A DNA stretch of 64,000 nt from Acanthochromis polyacanthus (GCF_021347895.1 NC_067134.1:28472407-28536406), one strand, 5' to 3'; shown: positions 36,773-49,277, counted from the first letter of the stretch. The notes: generated from the sequence alone by a model not told the origin. Translations and numbers: made by a program.

Positions 36773-37739
36773 TACAGAAGGAGTCATAGTTCCACTAATC
36801 AGGAGGTCTAGAAGGAGTCATAGTACCACTAATCAGGAGGTCCAGAAGGAGTCATAGTTCCACTAATCAGGAGGTCTAGAAGGAGTCATAGTACCACTAA
36901 TCAGGAGGTCCAGAAGGAGTCATAGTTCCACTAATCAGGAGGTCTAGAAGGAGTCATAGTTCCACTAATTAGGAGGTCTAGAAGGAGTCATAGTACCACT
37001 AATTAGGAGGTCTAGAAGGAGTCATAGTACCACTAATCAGGAGGTCCAGAAGGAGTCATAGTTCCACTAATCAGGAGGTCCAGAAGGAGTCATAGTTCCA
37101 CTAATCAGGAGGTCCAGAAGGAGTCATAGTTCCACTAATCAGGAGGTCCAGAAGGAGTCATAGTACCACTAATCAGGAGGTCCAGAAGGAGTCATAGTTC
37201 CACTAATCAGGAGGTCTAGAAGGAGTCATAGTACCACTAATTAGGAGGTCTAGAAGGAGTCATAGTTCCACTAATCAGGAGGTCCAGAAGGAGTCATAGT
37301 TCCACTAATCAGGAGGTCCAGAAGGAGTCATAGTTCCACTAATCAGGAGGTCTAGAAGGAGTCATAGTACCACTAATCAGGAGGTCCAGAAGGAGTCATA
37401 GTTCCACTAATCAGGAGGTCTAGAAGGAGTCATAGTTCCACTAATCAGGAGGTCCAGAAGGAGTCATAGTTCCACTAATCAGGAGGTCCAGAAGGAGTCA
37501 TAGAACCACTAATCAGGAGGTCCAGAAGGAGTCATAGTTCCACTAATCAGGAGGTCCAGAAGGAGTCATAGAACCACTAATCAGGAGGTCCAGAAGGAGT
37601 CATAGTTCCACTAATCAGGAGGTCCAGAAGGAGTCATAGTTCCACTAATCAGGAGGTCCAGAAGGAGTCATAGTTCCACTAATCAGGAGGTCCAGAAGGA
37701 GTCATAGTTCCACTAATCAGGAGGTCCAGAAGGAGTCTT
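36773..37739. repeat. 34-bp minisatellite, about 28 copies
   Basis: Unit gaaggagtcatagttccact plus aatcaggaggtcca, with variants tag/cca, ttcc/tacc/aacc and atc/att. Located in the last dgkz intron. Confidence 0.95.
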
Positions 37740-38647
37740 AGTAGCTTAGTGACTTCCAGCACCCACTGGCTGACCTTATATTGTGTAAATAATAATGCAA
37801 TCATTACCTTTATATTTCCTGTGTTATTTAATTGACATTACCTGGCAGAAATTAGTTTTTACTTTGACAAAGAGGAATCTTTTTTGTAAATTCTTGCCAA
37901 AAAAAGCCAAATTAAATTTGAATGTTGAAAAAGAATAAAAGTGGAAAACTTCCACAGTCTGTGAGTATTTCTTCTAGACTCTACATGAAGAATTAAAGTG
38001 TTCATAACCTCAGTGGAGGACGTGAGGAGCTACACCAGAATGAAACCTTGCAGACAGAAATGTCATTAAGATGCCAGAGTGTAGAGAATTGTTGATTTGC
38101 ACATTATAAGGATAATACTAATATACCATTAGCTAAACCTGCTTATCCTTCAGAGACTAGGATGCATGTTTGGACTGTCGGTGGAGGAAACCCAAGAAGG
38201 AACCTTAAGGATCCCCCAAGGACAAAACTAGACGAGCCAACAGATTATTTAAACGGGATGAACACCAGAGTGAGCTACGGATAACGGAAAATATGGTCTG
38301 TGAGGATGGAAATGATCTCTATGTCCTGATCCTTTATCTGAAAACCTGACTCATACAGAGAGTTAGTGTCCCATAAATTAAATATTCTGGGAACATGAGA
38401 TCTGGAACAAACCAAGGTTGCCTAATTATTCTAATATTGCATTTGATTTGAAAAGAGTCAGCGTTGCAGAACAAAGTCTGGACTCTCTGGGGTCTGATCC
38501 GGGAAAACAGGAACATAATGTTTATTTTTAAACTTTCTTTTCAGTTGGAAAACATATAAATAGCAGCTAGAAAATGGGACTTTTACACACAAATCATGCC
38601 AGGAAACAAAAACTGTAACTGTGTGTTGAGTATCTGATGTTGGTTTG

Positions 38648-38985
38648 TATTATGGGTGGCTGTGGATCAGGTGGTAGAGTGGGTCATCCAATGATCGAAG
38701 GGTCGGCGGTTCGATTCCCGCTCTCGCCTAGTCATGTGCTGTTGTGTCCTTGGGCAAGACACTTAACCCAACTTGCCTCCAGTGCTCTTCACTGGTGTAT
38801 GAATGCGTGTGAATGTTGGTGGTGGTCGGAGGGGCCGTAGGCGCGGATTGGCAGCCACGCTTCCGTCCGCCCCAGAGTGAGAATGTGTGAGCGTATGGTT
38901 GAATGGAAGCAATTGTTGTATAAGCGCTTTGAGTACTCTGATGAGTAGTAAAGCGCTATATAAGAGCGAGTCCATTCATATTCTG
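38648..38985 (+). mobile_element. tRNA-derived SINE (second family)
   Basis: Head resembles a tRNA: an A-box-like tggatcaggtggtagag near 38,661 and a B-box ggttcgattcc at 38,707-38,717. The body has ccttgggcaagacacttaac and the tail gtaaagcgctatataagagc. It is not a functional tRNA gene because the clover-leaf does not close after the B box and the similarity continues into a SINE body. Confidence 0.85.
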
Positions 38986-39050
38986 AACTGGTCCAGCTGG
39001 TTTCTGGTCGTCTACTCAGGTAAATGTTCTTCTGTGTTTCCAGAACCTAC

Positions 39051-39150
39051 CTGTAGGTCTGTCTTCATGAGCGATGCTCCAGCTTCCACCAGGTAATGAC
39101 AGATGGTTCTGAGACACAGAGACGCAGCTCGATGAAGAACCGTCTCCCCG
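39051..39150 (-). CDS. dgkz: DGKZ ankyrin-repeat exon
   Basis: A 100-base exon between acceptor TCTCCACCAG and donor CTACAG/GTAGGT. After one base that completes a histidine codon it encodes [20 protein letters not shown] and [13 protein letters not shown], an ankyrin repeat (the TVLHRAA helix motif and the GAS turn) that corresponds closely to the [20 protein letters not shown] segment of mammalian DGKZ. It exits in phase 0 to the GDTP exon. Ankyrin repeats of this kinase class mediate protein contacts. Confidence 0.97.
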
Positions 39151-39476
39151 CTGGTGGAGAGACAGAAGGACAGACAGAGTGATTGAGCTGCAGATTTATT
39201 TCATGTCTTCTGGGAGTCCAGCATCATTTAGGATCAGCACCCCGCTGCTCGAGCTGGTTTCTTATGTTTATTCTCTTTAAACTCTGGCAGAACATACAGA
39301 ACATCATCAAAGCCGCCTACAGTCACAGAACTAACATTAGAGGGTTATCAGCTGTATTCTACAGAATGCTCATCAAAAAATGTGATCATCAGAATAATGC
39401 TGAAACACAAAGATTAGATATTTAAATGCCTCCTAGTTCCTGTATTTCTGCTTTAACGTGTGATTTGCTGACTTAC

Positions 39477-39513
39477 TGCTGCTTCTCTGTGGCGTCCAGC
39501 AGGTCACTGGGAG
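39477..39513 (-). CDS. dgkz: DGKZ small linker exon between ankyrin repeats
   Basis: A 37-base exon, acceptor TTTTTTCAG and donor GCA/GTAAGT. It encodes APSDLLDATEKQ plus two bases of the next codon, matching the APPEILDAVEEN segment of mammalian DGKZ. Phases on both sides (1 in, 2 out) join the flanking exons without a break. It is too short for length-filtered gene finding; the call rests on phase and family alignment. Confidence 0.93.
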
Positions 39514-39717
39514 CTGAAAAAAGATGAAAGGAGGTTAGAGAGGACCGTCCAGTATCAGATATTCACCCTACCAGCCATGTTTGCTGCTTTTCTGAGGACT
39601 CAGATGGAGCCGGGTCTGTTTTAGCTGTGAACTACATCATTAATTCTCCTTATCCCTGTGTCTGTGTCGAGTCTCAGTCATCCAGGTCACTATAAACTTT
39701 TACTTTTTTGGTTTTGA

Positions 39718-40782
39718 AGATGTTTCACCTCTTATCCAAGAGTTCTGTGGGTTTATTCTCACCTCCTGATCACACGAATCGCAACCCACTAACAACACAA
39801 GACTAACATGAGTGAAGGTCTGAGAAACTACCTGGGGAGGCAATTAGATATTAAACAAGAAAAGCACTCAGAGAGCAGTCCTCCAAGGACGTTCAGTCGG
39901 TTCCGACAGATGAAATATTCAAAAACTTTGTGGCAGAAATCACTACAGAATGTCTCCATTTAATATAGATGTACCCACAAACAGTACAGATGTGTGTTCT
40001 GTGTGTGTACGTTATGAACGGATACCAGATCACATGACATAAATATGCGGCGGGCGGCTCAGAAACACCCCCACAGTTCAATCAGTTGTTCCTTGGATCA
40101 TTTCTGATGGATAAGTCCTGATAAGTCCTCAGAGGGGGATTTGTAGTAGGATCACAATCAGCTGATGTAGTGTTCACTGGTTGCCATGGTTACAGTGACA
40201 CCGTGCTGCTATCTGACAATGATACAGAAATCTGTAACCAATCCGTGGATCCAGACTATAATGACAAAAACGAGACACAAAATGACAAAAAAAGACACAA
40301 AATGACAAAAACGAGACACAAAGTGACAAAAGTGGGATCACAATCACGTGTCAAATGATCACTGCCAGAATCTAATCACTTGGTCCTTGTGTCATTTCTT
40401 ATCTTCCCTGAAGATTTCATCCAAATCCACTGGCCTGTTTTTGAGTAATGTTGCTGACGGACGGACGGACGGACACCGATCGTCACATAACTCCACCGTT
40501 CTTTGGCAGACTAATGAGCATGATGTGAATGGTGGATAAACTGCTTGGGGAGGGATCTCAGGACTGCATTATAGGTACCTGATAAGTGGGGGAGGTTGAA
40601 ATGGAACATTCATGGTCTAACAGCCATCAGTCACTTCTAATCAGTCCTCAGATCCCTCCCCAGTAAGTTTATCCTTTACTACCTGGAGTCATGGGAGTCC
40701 TGGACGGTGAGATGAAGTAACTGGGACTCCTGACCAGTTAGAACCAGAGAAACCTCTTGGATGAGTGGTGAAACATGTTTAA
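39718..40782. mobile_element. Repeat nest bounded by inverted copies
   Basis: TGTTTCACCTCTTATCCAAGAG at 39,720-39,741 has an inverted, slightly diverged partner near 40,757-40,778 (ctcttggatgagtggtgaaa). Between them lies an element starting gaaaagcactcagagagcag (about 39,862), sharing its 3' half with the element at 53.2-53.4 kb, and containing gacaaaaacgagacac repeats and a (GGAC)n run at 40,458-40,474. The class of the outer pair is not known to me. Confidence 0.5.
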
Positions 40783-40983
40783 ACAAAAGAAGAGGCTCAG
40801 TTTCCTTTTACTGAAACACTTCCTGACCAAAGTCTAATCAAGAATTCTTCATCTTAAACAACTTCCTGTTGTGTTTTTAGATGCTACCAGGTGGTTTATA
40901 ACAACAGATTGTTTCAGAATAAAATCCTCTGATACTGGTATGAATGCTATAATTCTCAGTCGATGCTAGCCTGCTGTCGTTAC

Positions 40984-41104
40984 CGTTGTCCAGGATGTAG
41001 CGAACCGTCTCTTTGCTTCCTGTAGTGACCGCATGGTGTAGCAAGCTGCACCCTGATTGGTCCAGCACTGCGAGATCCGCCCCCTTCTGGTGCAGCTCCT
41101 GCAG
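40984..41104 (-). CDS. dgkz: DGKZ ankyrin-repeat exon
   Basis: A 121-base exon between acceptor TTTTTACTGACAG and donor AACG/GTAACG. It reads LQELHQKGADLAVLDQSGCS then LLHHAVTTGSKETVRYILDN. This matches the LQELH...LLHHAVSTGSKDVVRYLLD ankyrin repeat of mammalian DGKZ. It enters in phase 0 and leaves in phase 1. The donor is weak at position +5 (C rather than G). A 3.2-kb tandem array starts only about 110 bases upstream of its acceptor. Confidence 0.97.
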
Positions 41105-41214
41105 CTGTCAGTAAAAACAGGGTTTCAGTCAACTTTAAACGACAACAAGACACAACTTGTGGCAAAGTTTCCATCGAATTTCACAAATATCATCATAAAA
41201 GTTCTTCCTCCTGA

Positions 41215-44200
41215 CAGAAGACCTGATGGAGCTGAAGACCTGATGGAGCTGAAGACCTGATGGAGCTGAAGACATGACGGAGCTGAAGACCTGAAGAAGC
41301 TAAAGAACTGAAGGAGCTGAAGACCTGATGGAGCTGAAGACCTGACGGAGCTGAAGACCTGACAGAGCTAAAGACCTGACACAGCTAAAGACATGCCGGA
41401 GCTGAAGACCTGACGGAGCTGAAGACCTGACAGAGCTAAAGACCTGACAGAGCTAAAGACCTGACAGAGCTGAAGACATGCCGGAGCTGAAGACCTGACG
41501 GAGCTGAAGACCTGACGGAGCTGAAGACCTGAAGAAGCTAAAGAACTGAAGGAGCTGAAGACCTGATGGAGCTGAAGACCTGACGGAGCTGAAGACCTGA
41601 CAGAGCTAAAGACCTGACAGAGCTAAAGACATGCCGGAGCTGAAGACCTGACGGAGCTGAAGACCTGACAGAGCTAAAGACCTGACAGAGCTAAAGGCCT
41701 GACAGAGCTAAAGACATGCCGGAGCTGAAGACCTGACGGAGCTGAAGACCTGAAGAAGCTAAAGAACTGAAGGAGCTGAAGACCTGATGGAGCTGAAGAC
41801 CTGACAGAGCTAAAGACATGCCGGAGCTGAAGACCTGACGGAGCTGAAGACCTGAAGAAGCTAAAGAACTGAAGGAGCTGAAGACCTGACAGAGCTAAAG
41901 ACCTGACAGAGCTAAAGACATGCCGGAGCTGAAGACCTGACGGAGCTGAAGACCTGACAGAGCTAAAGACCTGACAGAGCTAAAGACCTGACAGAGCTGA
42001 AGACATGCCGGAGCTGAAGACCTGACGGAGCTGAAGACCTGAAGAAGCTAAAGAACTGAAGGAGCTGAAGACCTGATGGAGCTGAAGACCTGACAGAGCT
42101 AAAGACCTGACACAGCTAAAGACATGCCGGAGCTGAAGACCTGACGGAGCTGAAGACCTGAAGAAGCTAAAGAACTGAAGGAGCTGAAGACCTGATGGAG
42201 CTGAAGACCTGACGGAGCTGAAGACCTGACAGAGCTAAAGACCTGACAGAGCTAAAGACATGCCGGAGCTGAAGACCTGACGGAGCTGAAGACCTGACAG
42301 AGCTAAAGACCTGACAGAGCTAAAGGCCTGACAGAGCTAAAGACATGCCGGAGCTGAAGACCTGACGGAGCTGAAGACCTGAAGAAGCTAAAGAACTGAA
42401 GGAGCTGAAGACCTGATGGAGCTGAAGACCTGACAGAGCTAAAGACATGCCGGAGCTGAAGACCTGACGGAGCTGAAGACCTGAAGAAGCTAAAGAACTG
42501 AAGGAGCTGAAGACCTGACAGAGCTAAAGACCTGACAGAGCTAAAGACATGCCGGAGCTGAAGACCTGACGGAGCTGAAGACCTGACAGAGCTAAAGACC
42601 TGACAGAGCTAAAGACCTGACAGAGCTGAAGACATGCCGGAGCTGAAGACCTGACGGAGCTGAAGACCTGAAGAAGCTAAAGAACTGAAGGAGCTGAAGA
42701 CCTGATGGAGCTGAAGACCTGACAGAGCTAAAGACCTGACACAGCTAAAGACATGCCGGAGCTGAAGACCTGACGGAGCTGAAGACCTGACAGAGCTAAA
42801 GACCTGACAGAGCTAAAGACCTGACAGAGCTGAAGACATGCCGGAGCTGAAGACCTGACGGAGCTGAAGACCTGACGGAGCTGAAGACCTGAAGAAGCTA
42901 AAGAACTGAAGGAGCTGAAGACCTGATGGAGCTGAAGACCTGACGGAGCTGAAGACCTGACAGAGCTAAAGACCTGACAGAGCTAAAGACATGCCGGAGC
43001 TGAAGACCTGACGGAGCTGAAGACCTGACAGAGCTAAAGACCTGACAGAGCTAAAGACCTGACAGAGCTGAAGACATGCCGGAGCTGAAGACCTGACGGA
43101 GCTGAAGACCTGACGGAGCTGAAGACCTGAAGAAGCTAAAGAACTGAAGGAGCTGAAGACCTGATGGAGCTGAAGACCTGACGGAGCTGAAGACCTGACA
43201 GAGCTAAAGACCTGACAGAGCTAAAGACATGCCGGAGCTGAAGACCTGACGGAGCTGAAGACCTGACAGAGCTAAAGACCTGACAGAGCTAAAGACCTGA
43301 CAGAGCTAAAGACATGCCGGAGCTGAAGACCTGACGGAGCTGAAGACCTGAAGAAGCTAAAGAACTGAAGGAGCTGAAGACCTGATGGAGCTGAAGACCT
43401 GACAGAGCTAAAGACATGCCGGAGCTGAAGACCTGACGGAGCTGAAGACCTGAAGAAGCTAAAGAACTGAAGGAGCTGAAGACCTGATGGAGCTGAAGAC
43501 CTGACAGAGCTAAAGACATGACGGAGCTGAAGACCTGACGGAGCTGAAGACCTGAAGAAGCTAAAGAACTGAAGGAGCTGAAGACCTGATGGAGCTGAAG
43601 ACCTGACAGAGCTAAAGACATGCCGGAGCTGAAGACCTGACGGAGCTGAAGACCTGACGGAGCTGAAGACCTGACAGAGCTAAAGACCTGACAGAGCTAA
43701 AGACCTGACAGAGCTAAAGACATGCCGTAGCTGAAGACCTGACGGAGCTGAAGACCTGAAGAAGCTAAAGAACTGAAGGAGCTGAAGACCTGATGGAGCT
43801 GAAGACCTGACAGAGCTAAAGACATGCCGGAGCTGAAGACCTGACGGAGCTGAAGACCTGAAGAAGCTAAAGAACTGAAGGAGCTGAAGACCTGATGGAG
43901 CTGAAGACCTGATGGAGCTGAAGACCTGACAGAGCTAAAGACATGACGGAGCTGAAGACCTGACGGAGCTGAAGACCTGAAGAAGCTAAAGAACTGAAGG
44001 AGCTGAAGACCTGATGGAGCTGAAGACCTGACAGAGCTAAAGACATGCCGGAGCTGAAGACCTGACGGAGCTGAAGACCTGAAGAAGCTAAAGAACTGAA
44101 GGAGCTGAAGACCTGACGGAGCTGAAGACCTGACAGAGCTAAAGACATGCCGGAGCTGAAGACCTGACGGAGCTGAAGACCTGACAGAGCTAAAGACCTG

Positions 44201-44437
44201 ACAGAGCTAAAGACATGCCGGAGCTGAAGACCTGACGGAGCTGAAGACCTGAAGAAGCTAAAGAACTGAAGGAGCTGAAGACCTGATGGAGCTGAAGACC
44301 TGACAGAGCTAAAGACATGACGGAGCTGAAGACCTGACGGAGCTGAAGACCTGACAGAGCTAAAGACCTGACAGAGCTAAAGACATGCCGGAGCTGAAGA
44401 CCTGACGGAGCTGAAGACCTGACGGAGCCGAAGACTT
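41215..44437. repeat. 17-bp minisatellite, about 190 copies, with higher-order structure
   Basis: Tandem array of agctgaagacctgacgg with variants (gaag/taaag, gacct/gacat/gaact, acgg/acag/atgg/agaa/ccgg). The variants recur in the same order over blocks of 6 to about 17 units, giving a higher-order repeat. It sits in the dgkz intron directly 5' of the ankyrin exon at 41,104. Open frames on the minus strand with a 17-residue period are by-products of three 17-base units. Confidence 0.97.
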
Positions 44438-44439
44438 GG

Positions 44440-45235
44440 ACGTTTGGTTGTTTTTATCTTTTTTAGATCATCCCCAGCATTTGGTCCACTCTGCTATTAC
44501 TGGAATAAACCTTAATCTGCATCTTTAAAGCAGCTTTACTCAGTGTAATAACGGGTCACTTCCTGAAGGTTATACTGCCAGTTTGAGGTGTTTCCATGGT
44601 AACCCAGCAGCATCATTTCCTCTTCCTGACACCAGACAGACCCGTCAGCTCATCAGACTCCGTTTCCATCTCTAAACCTCAGACTGAAGAGGAACAGATG
44701 CTGAGCTGCTCTGGGCGCCGTCCACCATTGTTTATTATCAGCAGCACATAATGAACAATGTATTATGGGATGTTCACGCTGGCGTAATGTGCAGTCTAGC
44801 ATAGAGTCGTATTTCCCAGGTGCCGGGTTCAGACTAAGGTTTAAGACAATCTAAAAACATCTCACATCCTCTTCTGTTGTTCTAAACATCATGATTGTGT
44901 GTTTGTTTGAAAATCACCAAACACTCTAAACTATAAAATATAAAAACAGCTGAAACTAAAGTCTTGCTCCTCTGTGGAAACACAATAATAACGGCTACAC
45001 AACTCAAACATGTCTTTGGTGTCGTGGAACAAAGTTATAAACTAAACAGAAAACTAAATTCAGATTTTCTTGCTTATTTAATTTACAGATATTTCTCCAG
45101 TGCCCTCAGTCATTACTAGAAAGAATATTATCTCTCCATACCAAAGGCTCCTTACTGCTAACGTTTTAATGACCTCCATAAATGCTGGGTTTTTCACTAC
45201 TTTACACATAGAGCTGTTTCACCATGCTGAATGGA
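44440..45235. other. dgkz intron, unassigned
   Basis: No gene or defined element is recognised between the minisatellite and the next repeat. Confidence 0.4.
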
Positions 45236-45241
45236 TCTTCA

Positions 45242-45335
45242 ACACATTTATTTATATTTATTTATTTAACCTTTATTTTACCAGGTGAGTTAGTTGAGAA
45301 CAAGTTCTCATTTTCGATAACGACCTGGATTCCTG
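45242..45335. repeat. Fragment of a common fish repeat
   Basis: tttatttaacctttatttta followed by ccaggtgagttagttgagaa and cgacctgg; similar to the block at 8185-8275. Only a fragment. Confidence 0.5.
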
Positions 45336-45820
45336 GATTCATCTAAGGTTCCTGCTCCTCTGTCTAAATTTTCCAGCCAAGCAGCAGAAACGTTCCTGTA
45401 TATCTGTCACTAGAGTGTTTGTGTCAGTCGAGTCTATCTCAACTTCACGCTTCTACCGAAGAGTTCAACATTTCTAGTTTTTCACAGAATCTGTTGATTG
45501 TTTTTGGTAAACTTTTGAATAACACATGAAGTAATTTTGATGAAACTACATGAGTTTAAGCTGAGGTTTGGGTAATTTTCTCGACAGAACCACATAAATG
45601 AGTGGAAATGACAGTCAGAGACCTGGAAGTCAATCAGTTCTCTGTTTTTACGGTTTCTAGCTCTGATAAATGGTGTAATTTTAGTTAAAAAAAAGTCAAC
45701 ATGCTTTATGCTGGAGTTCAGAGGTGATGATTTAAATTGTCCAATGGAGCCTCAAGCCTTGAAACCAAACTCCATCTGTAGATGAAGATTCACACATTAG
45801 TTTCAGAAACCATCTCTTAC

Positions 45821-45861
45821 CTTCTTCAGGTCCTTGTTCTTCACGCATTCGATCAACATTT
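45821..45861 (-). CDS. dgkz: DGKZ exon preceding the ankyrin repeats
   Basis: A 41-base exon, acceptor CTCCTGACAG, donor GAAG/GTAAGA. The first two bases complete a codon (phase 1), then MLIECVKNKDLKK leads in phase 0 into LQELHQKG. It corresponds to the ELIEAAKRNDFCK segment at the start of the DGKZ ankyrin region. Splice sites are strong. Confidence 0.9.
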
Positions 45862-46020
45862 CTGTCAGGAGGAAGAAACAGGAAGTGGAGAGATTAAAAC
45901 AGACAGTCTCAGAACTCCAATAACTGAAGAATAAAAACAGGGATTCAACAGTAGTTTGTTTGTTTTGGATCTAGATGTGTCTGATCTGTGGTTTCTGGCC
46001 TCACTGGCTGGATTCTGTCT

Positions 46021-46255
46021 GTCCTCACCCTGACTGGGCGAGGCAGATGGTCGTCCTCCCTGAGCCTGGTTCTGCTGCTGGTTTCTAACTGCTAAAAGGG
46101 AGGTTTTTTTTCTTCTGTCACCACAGAGTCATTCAAAGGGAATCTGTTGAGGTATGTTGGGTTTTTCTCAATAAAATATTGTAATATTGTCAGAAGAACC
46201 CTGAGATGATTGATGATGTGAACTGGCACGATATGAATAAAACTGAAGTAAACTG
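46021..46255 (+). mobile_element. LINE-like repeat 3' end in a dgkz intron
   Basis: gaggcagatggtcgtcctcc, ctgagcctggttctgctgct and ctaaaagggaggtttttttt followed by gggtttttctcaataaaat are the 3' part of a very common fish repeat (the same family as 7660-7900). On the minus strand it contains a splice-bounded 63-base segment (46,029-46,091) discussed under findings. Confidence 0.7.
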
Positions 46256-46461
46256 ACCTCAGTGCACCAACAGAAGTGTTTTATATCTACTGCATTTTAC
46301 CAGCTGAGTTATATTTGCAGCCATTCTCAGGTATTGTCATGTTTTCAAATGGAAAACATGGAACTGAAACAGACATTTTTGGATTTCAACCACTAAGAGC
46401 AGTTAGTTAGAACGTCAAGTCGAGAAAAGCAAAAAGCATCATCATTCCCATGTAAATCCCC

Positions 46462-46598
<137 letters not shown>

Positions 46599-46750
46599 TT
46601 CCTGTGGTGTGTTATGGGTGAAACACATGGCGAGTGCACGGCTGAGGCTGAGATATGAGATGAATGTTTATTAGGTTGACCTCAATACTCGCTCTCACTC
46701 CTCTCCACACAGCCCAGTCCTAATCCAGTTATGTTTGGCTTAGTGTGTGT

Positions 46751-46803
<53 letters not shown>

Positions 46804-46809
46804 GCGAGA

Positions 46810-48165
46810 GAGAGAGCAGACTTCAAAACCCTGTAAGAGCTTTTGTGGCTGTAAGACAAATCAGAAACAACACACAGCACAGAAAGCCAACACACACTGG
46901 AATTAAATGAATTTAGCCCTGGGAGGGAATTAAGTAAAGCAGAGAAACCAACGCCGTCTCAGGACATGAGAGGAAGACGAACACAAACGTCACTTGCTCC
47001 ATTGAACTCTTCAGTTTGAAGCCTTCAACCTGTCTGACCCTGTGGGAGATATCTGTCTCTGGACGGAAATATGAGCTGCATGTTAGGAAGAAACTAAGTC
47101 TGACTGTCCTCAAAGAAACCACCAATCACTGGCAGGAATTAAACAGACAGGTGACTAATTAGAGGTCCAACCAGAATAAAGTGTATCCAGGTGGTTCCTA
47201 CTTCCAGGAACCTGCAGGTTATCTGAGGTCTGACTGAATGTTTGGATGTTTAGAACCTCATCCAGGACCAGCTCTGTTCCTGATCCTGTGGAAAATCTTT
47301 ATACTGATTGGCTAAACATGGACAAGACAAATGCTATCAGATTAAAAATAATCAACTCTTGCTGCTCTCTCAGTGTCCTGATCAGGTCTAAACTTCTCCA
47401 TCTAAGCTACCCTCACAGACTTCTATCCTTCTGTTTGCTCATAGAACTGGAGTTACGTCCGCTAGCTGCTACTAGCTGTTGGCTTACTGGACTCAAAGTT
47501 AACGTTAAAGTTGTATGATCCAACAATGCAATGGAAACAGAGAGGCTGAAAGCGAACGGTCCTGCAGTTTAAAGCTCCATAACATGCTGTTCTATTGATT
47601 CTCCAAGTCTCTAGATCTCTGCTGGGTGTTTAGAAGATGTTGTCCAAGGTCACATCACATTATTTTCAGACTGAGAAAGCCTTCACTGACCCCATGTGCC
47701 CTGTGGATGGAAGAGCCAATATACATGTTTCATCACAGGATAAAGGTGATTCCTCATTACTATGTATTGATATGGAGTGAACTTCTCCTGTAAAGGGACC
47801 AGTGGGTCCAAACCATGGCAGCAAACTGCCTTCCACCACACAGAACCACTAAAGACACAAGTACTAAGGATATGTTGAAGGATGGTTTCTGCATCACTGA
47901 ACTCTCAATTATCTTCATATTTTTAGGTTTATATTGCTGTAAACTCACTAAATTTCCCTCTGGATGTAGCTGTGGATGCTGACAGTCTCATCAGATGCCA
48001 AACCTCTGAGCCTAGTTTCTACTGTCTTTGCCATAAGTCTAAATGCAGATGCTGCTGTTGAGTGTTCTTTATGACAGAGGCTCCTGCCATCTGTGCCCCA
48101 ACAATGAATCCTCTTTAAAAGATATTTTTCCTCTTCACATCTTCATCAAGTAGCTGGTCAGCATC
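46810..48165. other. dgkz intron, unassigned
   Basis: No supported exon or defined repeat. Open frames here lack motifs. Confidence 0.4.
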
Positions 48166-48182
48166 TTTATAGAAGATATGTC

Positions 48183-48334
48183 AGGTATTCCATTAAAGAT
48201 AGTCATTTACCACATTAACACTGTCTACACTGGATTGATCATTCATTTCATGTTGTCTTCACTGATAAAAAACTGCTTTTCTCTCATAAATAAGGACATT
48301 TCTCAGTGAAACCAGACGGTTGAACACTGTAAAC
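48183..48334. mobile_element. Truncated Tc1-type MITE
   Basis: gtcatttaccacattaacac and ctgataaaaaactgcttttc match the right half of the MITE at 26,879-27,224. The left half is absent. Confidence 0.65.
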
Positions 48335-48335
48335 A

Positions 48336-49276
48336 CCTCTCAGTAAGTCTACCTCCACTCCAGCAGCAAACACCATCTGCTTCAGTTTCATGATAACTTC
48401 ACCTGAACTTTCGAAGACATTTTTACTTAAAACAAAGGCTGTGCACGTTGTTTTCCTCCATGTCTTCCAGTATAATTGCCCTAAGCAGCGCAGCTTTCAC
48501 CACCAGAGCAGAGAAAGGATCACAACAAGCAGATCTTTTTCTATAAACCTCTGGTGTTTGAATACTGTAGAAGGATAGACTTTAAACCTGCTCCTGTCCT
48601 TTATTCCTGGTGTAGCGATGCTTCAGCGTGCTGTGTGTTGACAGAAACACTCAGTAAACCGCTCTGAAAGACTAACTGGATCAACATGTTGAGTCTTCTA
48701 TTGTATCCTGAATGCAGAATGAAATGTTTATGTGATGCAGCGGTACGGAGGTTCACATCCATTTCAACTCTTCTGTTCCAGAAGATGAACTGAATTCCAT
48801 CTGAGGCTGAATTCAAACGAGCAGCGATCACCCTCCAGGTTCCACGTTCACAGAGCTGCAATTAGTTTGCACTACTTCCATTCATAATTCACCTGATGAT
48901 GCTGGACGCTCCACTAAAGGACCATAGAACCTGAAAGAAAAGAGACCTAAGGGGACGCTTTAATCATTTCCTAATATTAAATCCCCTCCAGATTCAGTAA
49001 TATTGCAGTCTAAGGCATCCCAGAGCTAGAATCCAGCCTGAAGGTTCATTTTGTGCTTCGACTCCGAACAGAGAGAGCCCCGATTCCAGACGAACAACAG
49101 CAGCCATGATGCTCAGGTTTGGGGTTTGTGGATGTCGATAGTGGCCTGCAGCCCTAAACGCCCTGCAGAGGATCCAACCAGACCAGACTTCTAACACTGG
49201 ACACTGTTTTAATCACGCAACCTGACAAACAAAGTTCCAGACGGTGTGGACGTCTCCAGCAGCACAAAGTGAAGAG
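48336..49276. other. dgkz intron, unassigned
   Basis: Nothing recognisable beyond unremarkable intron sequence. Confidence 0.4.
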
Positions 49277-49277
49277 A

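Larger units (their letters stand above)
33292..39050 (-). other. dgkz: dgkz last intron
   Basis: About 5.8 kb between the last two coding exons. It holds a truncated MITE, an antisense SINE with a long CCAT array and a 34-bp minisatellite (listed separately). The stretch 34,620-36,770 shows nothing I recognise, and 37,740-38,640 likewise. Confidence 0.75.

Noticed and set aside
38661..38720. Possible tRNA gene (A and B boxes)
   Set aside because: No closed acceptor stem; the similarity continues into a SINE body and tail.
43289..44148. Repetitive minus-strand proteins of 93-110 residues
   Set aside because: They arise from three 17-base minisatellite units per 17 residues and have no splice context.
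46029..46091. Annotating the 63-base segment as a regular dgkz exon
   Set aside because: It lies inside a high-copy LINE tail and the flanking exons already join in frame without it; kept only as a finding.
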